DNA from: Bacteroides sp. UBA939
GTDB taxonomy: Bacteria; Bacteroidota; Bacteroidia; Bacteroidales; Bacteroidaceae
Length of the DNA stretch: 7,324 bases
Assembly (NCBI RefSeq): GCF_002293435.1
Contig: NZ_DBDF01000215.1
Span: 1 to 7,324 of the forward strand
Direction of reading: 5' to 3'
Position numbers and translations under genes: made by a program. Below the pieces are notes generated by a model, which was given only the letters and a program-made list of their open reading frames with translations, ran no database searches and was not told the origin of the DNA. Of this stretch, positions 1-6,379 are shown in pieces (the first letter of the stretch is position 1; every line of letters starts with the position of its first letter).

Positions 1-2
1 CA

Positions 3-44
3 CTAATCACTAAACCCTAATCACTAAAGACTAATCACTAAATA
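3..44 (+). repeat. Tandem repeat, three 14-bp units, in the leader of the lipoprotein gene
   Basis: CTAATCACTAAA occurs exactly at 3-14, 17-28 and 31-42, each followed by two variable bases (CC, GA, TA). The period is 14 bp, and each unit is itself two related heptamers (CTAATCA and CTAAAnn). The array begins at the window edge and may continue upstream. The stretch 1-90 contains only two G residues on the coding strand, so the transcript leader should be almost unstructured. I see no clear TAnnTTTG promoter box in 1-90; the promoter is probably further upstream, or the gene is cotranscribed with one outside the window. Confidence 0.8.
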
Positions 45-90
45 AATACTTATACTAACATATATTACAATCATTTTAAGCAATTACATT

Positions 91-2454
91 ATGAAGAAGA
101 TTATTTGGAAATTCATGAGCCTTGCCCTTGCTGCAAGCCTGACCTTATTCACCTCGTGTGAAGACAAAGACAATAACGACGACAACGGTGGCGGCGATGA
201 CAACAAGTATGAACTGTCGAAAGACATCGAAAGCAATACCGAGCTGGAAGCAGGAAAAACCTATACCCTGAGCGGAGGCATACACGTAAAGAACGGCGCA
301 ACGCTGAAAATCCCCGCAGGCGTAACCATCATTGCCAAGTACGACAACGACGTGGACTATATCCTCATTGAACAAGGCGCCAAGATTGACGCCCAGGGAA
401 CAGCCAGCAACCCCATCATCATGACTTCCGAAAGAAAAGAGCCGGGAGCCTGGGGCGGTATCCACATCTGCGGAAATGCACACACCAATGTACCGGGCGG
501 AGCAGGCAAGTCTGAAATAGGCGATGCAAACTACGGCGGCAACAATGATGCCGACAACTCCGGTACGCTGCGCTACATACGTCTGGAATACACCGGCTAC
601 GCCTTCGACGAAGAGCACGAAGCCAACGGCATAACCTTCTACGGCGTGGGTAGCGGAACCACAGTGGAATACTGCCAGGCCTACATGGGTTCGGACGACG
701 GTTTCGAATTCTTTGGCGGCTCGGTAAACGTGAAGTACCTGGTAGCTACCGACTGTAGCGACGACTCCTTTGACTGGACGGAAGGCTGGAACGGTAAAGG
801 CCAGTTCCTCGTTGCTTATCAAAGTCCTCAAAACGAACTGGGATACAACTGCGACTGCCTCATGGAATGTGACAACAACGGAACAAACTTTGCCGCAACC
901 CCGGTAGCCTGCCCCACACTTGCCAACCTGACACTGATAGGTAACGGCGAAGCTCAACAAGGCATCCGCCTGCGCGCCGGAACAAAGGCGAAAATCTACA
1001 ATACCATTATAAAAGGTAAAGGCAAGACTCTCACCACCGAAACCAATGAAACAGAAAACAGCCTGATAGACGGTAGCTCCGAACTGCAATACATCACCTT
1101 GGCTACCGACATCAACTGCGGTGCAGGCATCTACTCATCTGCCGAGTTCGTCAAAGACGGAAACAATAACACCATCAACTACAGCTTCTCATTCAGAGAT
1201 TACTACGTAGGCACCATTGCAGGCGGCAAGAATCTCAGCGACAGCTTCTTCACTGCAGCCGCCTACCAGGGCGCAGTACCCGCCAACAACGACTGGACAC
1301 AAGGCTGGACTCTGAAAAGCGGCGTAGCAGAAGAAGAGCTTGAAGAACTGAAAGGTGAAATATCCGCCAACAAGACCCTCTCGGAAGGAAAGTCTTATTA
1401 CCTGACCGGAGAGTATAAAGTAAAGAACGGAGCAACCCTCACCATTGAGCCGGGCGTAACCATCATAGCCAAGCACGATGACACAGTAGACTACTTCCTC
1501 ATTGAACAGGGTGCCAAAATCAATGCTCAAGGTACTGCCGAGAATCCCATCATCCTGACTTCCGAAAAGAAAGAAGCCGGAGCCTGGGGCGGTATCCACA
1601 TCTGCGGATATGCACACACCAATGTAGCCGGAGGTACCGGTAGTTCCGAAATCGGCGGCGCCGTTTACGGTGGCAATAACGACAACGACAACTCCGGTAC
1701 ACTGAAATACGTCCGCATAGAATATAGTGGATACGCCTTCGACGAAGAGCACGAAGCCAACGGCTTCACCTTCTACGGTGTAGGCAACGGAACCACAGTG
1801 GAATACTGCCAGGCTTATCAAGGTTCGGACGACGGTTTTGAATTCTTCGGCGGATCGGTAAACGTGAAGTACTGCGTAGCCACCAGTTGCAGCGACGACT
1901 CTTTCGACTGGACGGAAGGCTGGAACGGTAAAGGCCAGTTCCTTGTTGCTTATCAGGAAGCAGCCGGAACGCTGGGATACGATTGCGACTGCCTCATGGA
2001 ATGTGACAACAACGGAACAAACTTCGCCGCAACTCCGGTAGCCCATCCCATCCTTGCCAACCTGACGCTGATAGGTAACGGCGGCAGCAAACAAGGCGTA
2101 CGCCTGCGTGCCGGAACTCAAGTGGAACTCTACAATACACTAATCAGCGGCAAAGGCCAGCCCTTGACCGTAGAGACTTCCGAAACAGAGAATTCCCTGA
2201 AAGACGGCGTTTCCAAGATTGAATACGTAGCCATCGGCGGAGCATTCTCTTCTGCAGAAAGCATCTACACCGGCGACATGTTTGCCGCCGCAACAGGAAA
2301 CCTTGCCTCACAAACCCTCACTTGGGAGAACCTTTACGAAGGTACACTTGATGGCGGTAAGGACCTCAGCGCCGACAGTTTCTTCACCAAAGCCGAATAC
2401 AAAGGCGCAGTGAAGGCGGGCGACACTTGGATTAGCGGTAACTGGATTAAATAA
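91..2454 (+). CDS. Outer-membrane lipoprotein with two tandem beta-helix domains
   Basis: A 787-residue exported lipoprotein of unknown function. The N-terminus has a charged start, a hydrophobic stretch and a lipobox ending at Cys23 (FTSC). The following EDKDNNDD is acidic, like the export signals that send Bacteroidota lipoproteins to the cell surface, so surface exposure is likely (inference). The rest is two copies of one domain, residues 41-418 and 419-787, in register with an exact offset of 378 codons. A hand count gives about three-quarters identity over the first ~295 residues. Each copy has regular short strands with NGAT, GVTI and GAWGGI turns, typical of right-handed parallel beta-helices. 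Each also has SDDGFEFFGG (201-210 in copy 1), CSDDSFDW (222-229), a Cys-rich CDCLMEC (254-260) and a Trp-rich end. A short acidic linker (about 409-418) joins the copies. Related domains occur in lipoproteins of other Bacteroidota, to my recollection without known function. No catalytic site is recognised; adhesion or ligand binding is a guess. ATG at 91 is preceded by an A/T-rich leader without a Shine-Dalgarno sequence. Confidence 0.9.
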   Translation: MKKIIWKFMSLALAASLTLFTSCEDKDNNDDNGGGDDNKYELSKDIESNTELEAGKTYTLSGGIHVKNGATLKIPAGVTIIAKYDNDVDYILIEQGAKIDAQGTASNPIIMTSERKEPGAWGGIHICGNAHTNVPGGAGKSEIGDANYGGNNDADNSGTLRYIRLEYTGYAFDEEHEANGITFYGVGSGTTVEYCQAYMGSDDGFEFFGGSVNVKYLVATDCSDDSFDWTEGWNGKGQFLVAYQSPQNELGYNCDCLMECDNNGTNFAATPVACPTLANLTLIGNGEAQQGIRLRAGTKAKIYNTIIKGKGKTLTTETNETENSLIDGSSELQYITLATDINCGAGIYSSAEFVKDGNNNTINYSFSFRDYYVGTIAGGKNLSDSFFTAAAYQGAVPANNDWTQGWTLKSGVAEEELEELKGEISANKTLSEGKSYYLTGEYKVKNGATLTIEPGVTIIAKHDDTVDYFLIEQGAKINAQGTAENPIILTSEKKEAGAWGGIHICGYAHTNVAGGTGSSEIGGAVYGGNNDNDNSGTLKYVRIEYSGYAFDEEHEANGFTFYGVGNGTTVEYCQAYQGSDDGFEFFGGSVNVKYCVATSCSDDSFDWTEGWNGKGQFLVAYQEAAGTLGYDCDCLMECDNNGTNFAATPVAHPILANLTLIGNGGSKQGVRLRAGTQVELYNTLISGKGQPLTVETSETENSLKDGVSKIEYVAIGGAFSSAESIYTGDMFAAATGNLASQTLTWENLYEGTLDGGKDLSADSFFTKAEYKGAVKAGDTWISGNWIK
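211..2451 (+). repeat. Intragenic tandem duplication, 1134-bp period
   Basis: The coding sequence from 211 is repeated from 1345 with an offset of exactly 1134 bp, with no net insertion or deletion between the points I checked. Exact DNA runs include 772-809 matching 1906-1943 (38 bp) and 850-890 matching 1984-2024 (41 bp). Similarity is highest in the middle of each copy and falls off toward the end of each copy (roughly 1115-1340 against 2249-2451). Confidence 0.9.
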
Positions 2455-2483
2455 TAATCACTCGGATAAATAGCTTCTACAAC

Positions 2484-2518
2484 AACGCCGGGCAGATTCA
2501 GAGGAACTGTCCGGCGTT
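2484..2518. terminator. Probable bidirectional intrinsic terminator between convergent genes
   Basis: AACGCCGGGCAG (2484-2495) pairs with CTGTCCGGCGTT (2507-2518) over 12 bp including one G-U pair, with an 11-nt loop. The hairpin sits in the 68-bp gap between the lipoprotein stop codon and the channel gene stop codon. The T-tracts on both sides are short (GTTTCC on the plus side, GTTGTTG on the minus side), so terminator strength is uncertain. No other structure is seen in this gap. Confidence 0.7.
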
Positions 2519-2522
2519 TCCG

Positions 2523-3779
2523 TTAAGATAAGATTGACTTCCGGAAATCTCCACCGGATGGTGACTGGAACACATACAGGTCGAACTCGGAGATAATAGC
2601 CAGCAGGTGATCGAATACATCAGACTGCAAGTCCTCATAAGGTATCCAGGACGTGGTTGAAGAGAAGAAATAAAGTTCCAGCGGTATGCCGCGATCAGTA
2701 GGTTGAAGCTGCCGCACCATGCAGGTCAAATCCTGGTTCACGCCCGGATGAGCCTTCAAATAACAATTCATATAAGCGCGGAAAACACCGAGATTCGTCT
2801 GGCGACGACCGTTTACAAGGATAGAGTTATCAATGTCACGCTCCTCATTATACTCTTTTATCACTCCTTCTGTCCGTTCGATGTAGTCCGTCAATATATG
2901 TATCTTCCGAAACTTAGCCAGCATCTCGGGAGTACAGAACTTCACACTATTCATGTCGATGTTGATGGAACGCTTGATACGTCGCCCGCCACTCTCCTGC
3001 ATACCGCGCCAGTTCTGGAAAGAGTCGCTCACCAACAGGTAAGGAGGAATGGTGGTGATGGTCTTATCGAAGTTACGAACCTTCACCGTATTCAGCGATA
3101 CTTCTATCACATCCCCGTCAGCACCGTATTTGGGCATGGTAATCCAGTCGCCCACCTTCAGCATATTGTTGGCAGAGAGTTGTACGCCGGAGACGAAGCC
3201 CATAATACTATCCTTGAATACCAGCATCAGCACGGCTGCCGAAGCCCCCAAGCCTGTGAGCAATACACCGGGCGAACGGTCTATCAATATGCTGACAATA
3301 ATAATGCCTCCCACAAAGTAAAGAATGACTTGCGCCGTCTGCAAGAAGCCTTTCAAGGGGCGGTCGCGAAACTGTTCCTTCTCGCTGTACACGGAATAAA
3401 CCGCCGTAAGCAGGGAGCTGATAAAACTAAGGAACATGATGATGACGAAGATAAGGCAGAAGCGCTGTATAAGCGCAAGCGTTGCCGAACCGGTGTCGGA
3501 GAACGCCAACGGAAGGAGAATATAAATAAGGATAGGCGCCACCATACGGCTGAGGTGTATCATGACCTTGCGGTCGAAAATGATATCATCCCAAGTGGCT
3601 TTTGTTTGCTTTACTAAACGCGAAACAATCTTCAACATGATATGCCGGCAAACGGCGTCTGCCAGATAAGCCACAAGGAGTACTCCCAGAAAAGCTATAA
3701 ATTGATCTAACTGGTCTGCCAACGATTGGCTGAAACCTAACGTTTGAAGTCCTTCATTGATTTGTCGTACAATGCTCAT
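2523..3779 (-). CDS. ybdG: Mechanosensitive ion channel, MscS family, YbdG type
   Basis: An inner-membrane channel expected to open under membrane tension and release solutes on osmotic downshock. From the ATG at 3779 it has 418 residues, close to E. coli YbdG (about 415). There are four hydrophobic segments (about 26-47, 79-93, 103-126, 146-166), then the Gly/Ala-rich pore helix (about 173-199, containing GLGASAAVLM) and the MscS beta domain (VGDWI, then the IPPYLLVSDSFQNW region). The C-terminal part carries stretches I recall from YbdG: GGRRIKRSI, TNLGVFRAY, MVRQLQP, FDHLLAI and a final FQSPSG. This supports the YbdG branch rather than small-conductance MscS. An in-frame ATG at 3803 would add eight residues (MPPLTISI). 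I prefer 3779 because a TAnnTTTG box at 3817-3824 would leave only about 10 nt of leader before 3803. The gene lies 81 bp downstream of the response regulator on the same strand with no terminator between, so readthrough is possible. It is convergent with the lipoprotein gene. Confidence 0.93.
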   Translation of the reverse strand: MSIVRQINEGLQTLGFSQSLADQLDQFIAFLGVLLVAYLADAVCRHIMLKIVSRLVKQTKATWDDIIFDRKVMIHLSRMVAPILIYILLPLAFSDTGSATLALIQRFCLIFVIIMFLSFISSLLTAVYSVYSEKEQFRDRPLKGFLQTAQVILYFVGGIIIVSILIDRSPGVLLTGLGASAAVLMLVFKDSIMGFVSGVQLSANNMLKVGDWITMPKYGADGDVIEVSLNTVKVRNFDKTITTIPPYLLVSDSFQNWRGMQESGGRRIKRSINIDMNSVKFCTPEMLAKFRKIHILTDYIERTEGVIKEYNEERDIDNSILVNGRRQTNLGVFRAYMNCYLKAHPGVNQDLTCMVRQLQPTDRGIPLELYFFSSTTSWIPYEDLQSDVFDHLLAIISEFDLYVFQSPSGGDFRKSILS

Positions 3780-3816
3780 AATGCTAATGGTTAAAGGAGG
3801 CATTAAATTAACACTT

Positions 3817-3824
3817 CAAAGTTA
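3817..3824 (-). promoter_or_regulatory. Candidate -7 box for the channel gene
   Basis: On the minus strand this reads TAACTTTG, a full match to the Bacteroides -7 consensus TAnnTTTG. No convincing TTTG -33 element lies 19-21 nt upstream, so it may be weak, activator-dependent or a chance match. If real, transcription would start near 3813, which favours the start codon at 3779 over 3803. Confidence 0.35.
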
Positions 3825-3860
3825 GGAACTCTTAATATAAAACGTGTGGGCTGCTTTCTT

Positions 3861-4571
3861 TTATTTAAGGTTATTTATGAAAGAAGAATCAGAGACCTTC
3901 AGCACATACCCCTTCTTCATCAGCGACTCAATCTGCACAGCCGGGTCGTTACGAAGCGCCTTGCGCAAATAAGTTATCTGCACGTTCAAGGCAAGGGAAT
4001 TGGCATAAGAAGAAGTTCCCCAGACAGTTGCCAGCAATGCATCCCGTTCTACAGCCAGATTGGGGTGCCGGGCGAGTAAACGAAGAATATCCGCCTGACG
4101 GGATGTGATAAGCACTTTGTTATTTCCCGTACGGATTTCATTCGTACTGTAATTGAATACGGACTGACCGAAACAGTACGTCTCTTCCTCTACCGTATCG
4201 GAAAGCTGCGACGCAAAACGCTCACGAATACGGGCGATAAGTTCTTCGGGATAGAAAGGTTTGGCAAGGTAATCATTCGCCCGGAGTTGGAAACCTTGCA
4301 GGCGGTCGGCTTTGTCACTGCGGTCGGAGAGGAAGAAGATAAGAACATGCTTGTCCGTTTCACGGATGCGTTCGGCTACTTCAAAGCCGTTGCTACCGGG
4401 CATATTGATGTCAAGCAATACCAAATCAGGCTTTACGAGCAGGAATTGCTCAAGGGCGATTGTCCCGTTTCCGGCATACGTCACTTCGTAACCTTCTTTT
4501 TCAAGGAAGCGTTTCAGTAACATTGAGTACTTCAAATCATCGTCGGCGAAAAGGATCTTTAAAGGTTTCAT
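3861..4571 (-). CDS. Two-component response regulator, OmpR/PhoB family
   Basis: A 236-residue DNA-binding regulator, full length for the family. The receiver domain (about 1-120) has the acidic pair D10/D11, phosphoacceptor D54 in LLDINMPG, S82 at the switch Ser/Thr position, Y101 and K104 in DYLAKPF. The C-terminal winged helix (about 130-226) has LITSRQADILRLLARHPN, then the recognition helix region LNVQITYLRKALRND, and ends with the typical KKGYVL wing. It should be phosphorylated by the kinase encoded 68 bp upstream, then bind promoter DNA, usually as a dimer on direct repeats. The ATG at 4571 fits the receiver start (MKPLKILFADDD). The 55 nt before it contain no G in the mRNA, so there is no Shine-Dalgarno sequence. 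It is not obviously RprY; its targets are unknown, but see the direct repeat near 6273-6289. Confidence 0.95.
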   Translation of the reverse strand: MKPLKILFADDDLKYSMLLKRFLEKEGYEVTYAGNGTIALEQFLLVKPDLVLLDINMPGSNGFEVAERIRETDKHVLIFFLSDRSDKADRLQGFQLRANDYLAKPFYPEELIARIRERFASQLSDTVEEETYCFGQSVFNYSTNEIRTGNNKVLITSRQADILRLLARHPNLAVERDALLATVWGTSSYANSLALNVQITYLRKALRNDPAVQIESLMKKGYVLKVSDSSFINNLK

Positions 4572-4579
4572 GAATTAGG

Positions 4580-4627
4580 GGTTGGTAGTTAGTAGTTAGT
4601 AGTTGGTAGTAAGTAGTTGGTAGTTAC
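4580..4627 (-). repeat. Heptamer tandem repeat in the kinase-regulator intergenic leader
   Basis: On the plus strand seven degenerate 7-bp units run from 4580 to about 4627: GGTTGGT, AGTTAGT twice, AGTTGGT, AGTAAGT, AGTTGGT and AGTTACA. In the mRNA they read as ACTAACT/ACCAACT units. The array fills most of the 68-bp gap between the kinase stop and the regulator start. Positions 4572-4626 contain no C on the plus strand, so this leader has no G in the transcript. No hairpin is possible here beyond A-U pairs. Confidence 0.85.
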
Positions 4628-4639
4628 ATTAGTACTGAC

Positions 4640-6190
4640 TTATTGGGGAATATTAATTTCTACCGTCGTTCCTTTGCCTGTCTGGCCACTTAAGGAAACA
4701 TTTCCATGATGCGCCTCTACGAGCAACTTCACATAACTTAATCCCAACCCAATGCCCGGTAATGAACGGTCGGGAAGATTACTACCCCGGTAGAACTTAT
4801 CGAACACACGGTTCTGTTCGGAAGCCGGAATGCCGATGCCATCATCGGATACACGGATTGTCAGTTGCTGATCGTGCAACAGGCAATCCACCACAATACG
4901 TACCGACGCACCGGAATACTTCACAGCATTCTCTATCAGATTACTGATGATATTAGAGATATGTACCGGATCTGCCGTCACCAGAGTTTCCGCGCTAAAC
5001 TGAGTATCAATAATAACATCTTTATCTTCAGGCGCATGGTAAATACGGATAAGCTTCTCCAGAGTTTCCTTTATGTCGAACGTACGGACAGTGAGTTGTG
5101 TATGTTCATCATCGGCGCGGGTCATGTCGCGCAACTTCGAGAGATAGGCCGAAAGGTTATCCAGTTCGGACATAGAGTCGTGAATTACCTCGTCCATCGC
5201 TTTCTCGTCTATTCGCAGAGATTTGTCATTGAGGAAAGCCACGCACATCTTCAAGGCTTGTACCGGGCGCTTCAATTCATGGATCATGGTGTTTACGAAG
5301 CTTTTCCGGAGTTCGTCTATACGGTGTTGCTTCAAGATAGTTCTTATCTGAAACAACAGGCACAAACCTAATAAGAATATGAGGCAGATGCTGCCGAACA
5401 ATTGCCAGCCCATGCGCACAAGTACGGTATGCGGTGAAATCTTCACGGTGACAAGAACCGACTGATGCCTCAAGGGATTATAGGGATAACTTACTTCTAT
5501 ATAGGGATTGAACAGTGTACCTTTCTGTATCAGTTCAGGCATCCACTGGTAAACCGTATCGTTGGAGACCACCAGGCGGGTGGCAAAGTCATGGTTATCC
5601 AAACGCATGGCAAGTAACGAATCGAATTGTTGCAAGGTAAACGGTACATCCAGTTCCAGACGATACTGGTTGATAATGATATTCAGGTTGGGGGCAAACT
5701 TATCGGACATATTGATTTTGAAGGAGTCCACGAAGAGCACCCGGTCTTTCGGCATGAAATCCGACCATTGCCCGTGGCGCAGGTCTTCTTCTTTATCATC
5801 TACCCGGGCGGAGTCGTTGCGCTCTATCCGGAGGGTTTCTATAGCCATATCCGTCCCCATGTTATCCAGGTTTCTACCCTCGAGGACGCCCAGTATCAGT
5901 TTATCAATGGTAGTCCGCTCTTCCATGTCTATGAACTTATTCAGTTGGTAGAAGAACATGTTGTTGGTGGTGTTGATACCCTTTTGGGAGTAGCTGGTGT
6001 CTTTTGCAGACCGAGGGGTACGGATGGTATCGTATTTCTCCACAGTCCGGAGGATGCGTTCGTAGATATCCTGTATCTGTTCGTCGTTCATATACTGATA
6101 CTGGTTGCTCAGCCAGTAAGCCTGACCTGCCGTGATAAGCAACATCGCTACAATGGAAAGTATCCATACTATTTTAATCCGTCGTTCCAT
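4640..6190 (-). CDS. Membrane sensor histidine kinase
   Basis: A 516-residue (from 6190) inner-membrane kinase that should autophosphorylate on His and pass phosphate to the adjacent regulator. Order of parts: TM1 about 6-28; a periplasmic sensor region of about 230 residues (29-261) that I do not recognise; TM2 about 262-282; HisKA with H304 in FVNTMIHELKRP; and an HATPase_c domain with N box NLIENAVKYS (N421), G1 box DDGIGIP (449-455), F box VFDKFYRG (462-469) and G2 box GIGLGL (479-484). Only about a dozen residues separate TM2 from HisKA, so there is no HAMP domain. At H+4, where most HisKA kinases have Thr or Asn, there is Arg308. The open frame extends to a TTG at 6217, but a TAnnTTTG box overlaps that codon. 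ATG at 6196 (MIMERR) or 6190 (MERR) is more likely; I chose 6190 because AAAAAAGA lies at suitable spacing. The ligand is unknown. It is first in the two-component operon and divergent from the GLPGLI gene. Confidence 0.95.
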   Translation of the reverse strand: MERRIKIVWILSIVAMLLITAGQAYWLSNQYQYMNDEQIQDIYERILRTVEKYDTIRTPRSAKDTSYSQKGINTTNNMFFYQLNKFIDMEERTTIDKLILGVLEGRNLDNMGTDMAIETLRIERNDSARVDDKEEDLRHGQWSDFMPKDRVLFVDSFKINMSDKFAPNLNIIINQYRLELDVPFTLQQFDSLLAMRLDNHDFATRLVVSNDTVYQWMPELIQKGTLFNPYIEVSYPYNPLRHQSVLVTVKISPHTVLVRMGWQLFGSICLIFLLGLCLLFQIRTILKQHRIDELRKSFVNTMIHELKRPVQALKMCVAFLNDKSLRIDEKAMDEVIHDSMSELDNLSAYLSKLRDMTRADDEHTQLTVRTFDIKETLEKLIRIYHAPEDKDVIIDTQFSAETLVTADPVHISNIISNLIENAVKYSGASVRIVVDCLLHDQQLTIRVSDDGIGIPASEQNRVFDKFYRGSNLPDRSLPGIGLGLSYVKLLVEAHHGNVSLSGQTGKGTTVEINIPQ

Positions 6191-6214
6191 AATCATTCTT
6201 TTTTCGAGTACCGG

Positions 6215-6222
6215 CAAAGGTA
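6215..6222 (-). promoter_or_regulatory. Candidate -7 box for the kinase-regulator operon
   Basis: The minus strand reads TACCTTTG, a full match to TAnnTTTG, 24 nt upstream of the ATG at 6190. No TTTG is found at the usual 19-21 nt spacing (around 6242-6247). A TTTG at 6235-6238 is too close (12 nt). If used, it gives a leader of about 20 nt and rules out the upstream TTG start at 6217. Confidence 0.4.
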
Positions 6223-6258
6223 AACGTTAGTCTGCAAATAGAAGTACACGCGAGGCAG

Positions 6259-6279
6259 ATATTATCCGCGGCGTAATAT
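6259..6279. promoter_or_regulatory. Imperfect palindrome in the divergent control region
   Basis: ATATTA (6259-6264) and TAATAT (6274-6279) form an inverted repeat around a 9-bp spacer that contains CCGCGG. It lies between the two divergent promoter boxes, so a protein bound here could affect both directions. Its role as an operator is inferred from position and symmetry only. Confidence 0.3.
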
Positions 6280-6289
6280 TTCAGTAATA
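6273..6289 (+). promoter_or_regulatory. Candidate response-regulator binding site, direct repeat with 11-bp period
   Basis: GTAATA occurs at 6273-6278 and 6284-6289, exactly 11 bp apart, one helical turn. Each is followed by TTTCA or CTTTCA. PhoB/OmpR-type regulators commonly bind such direct repeats. The site ends 9 bp before the -33 element of the GLPGLI promoter, a classic activator position. The link to the neighbouring regulator is an inference. Confidence 0.35.
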
Positions 6290-6298
6290 ACTTTCAGG

Positions 6299-6328
6299 GT
6301 TGCCCAAAACAAAAACCTCATAGATTTG
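6299..6328 (+). promoter_or_regulatory. Bacteroides-type promoter for the GLPGLI gene
   Basis: TAGATTTG at 6321-6328 is a full match to the -7 consensus TAnnTTTG. GTTG at 6299-6302 resembles the -33 element (TTTG) with an 18-nt gap, slightly shorter than the usual 19-21. Transcription would start near 6332-6335, giving a leader of about 45 nt. Confidence 0.55.
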
Positions 6329-6332
6329 CAGC

Positions 6333-6346
6333 ACGGGAAAACCCGT
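6333..6346 (+). other. Small hairpin at the predicted 5' end of the GLPGLI transcript
   Basis: ACGGG and CCCGT form a perfect 5-bp stem around an AAAA loop, directly at or just after the predicted transcription start. It has no following T-tract, so it is not a terminator. It could protect the 5' end of the mRNA; this is inference. Confidence 0.4.
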
Positions 6347-6379
6347 AACCAAACGTATAACTCATAAAAAACAAAACGT

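Noticed and set aside
1..49. CRISPR-like repeats here and at 4580-4627
   Set aside because: Units are 7-14 bp with no unique spacers of protospacer length, and no cas gene is present.
145..2121. Two long minus-strand open frames (145-1089 and 1189-2121) opposite the lipoprotein gene
   Set aside because: They mirror the two duplicated domains, so their similarity comes from the sense-strand duplication. Their proteins show no recognisable domain, and the sense frame has a clear signal peptide and fold.
2703..3617. 304-codon plus-strand frame opposite the channel gene
   Set aside because: The minus strand encodes a strongly recognisable YbdG-type channel; the antisense product has no motif and low-complexity His/Arg/Lys composition.
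5627..6223. 198-codon plus-strand frame opposite the kinase sensor region
   Set aside because: It overlaps a gene with intact kinase motifs and has no leader, motif or promoter of its own.
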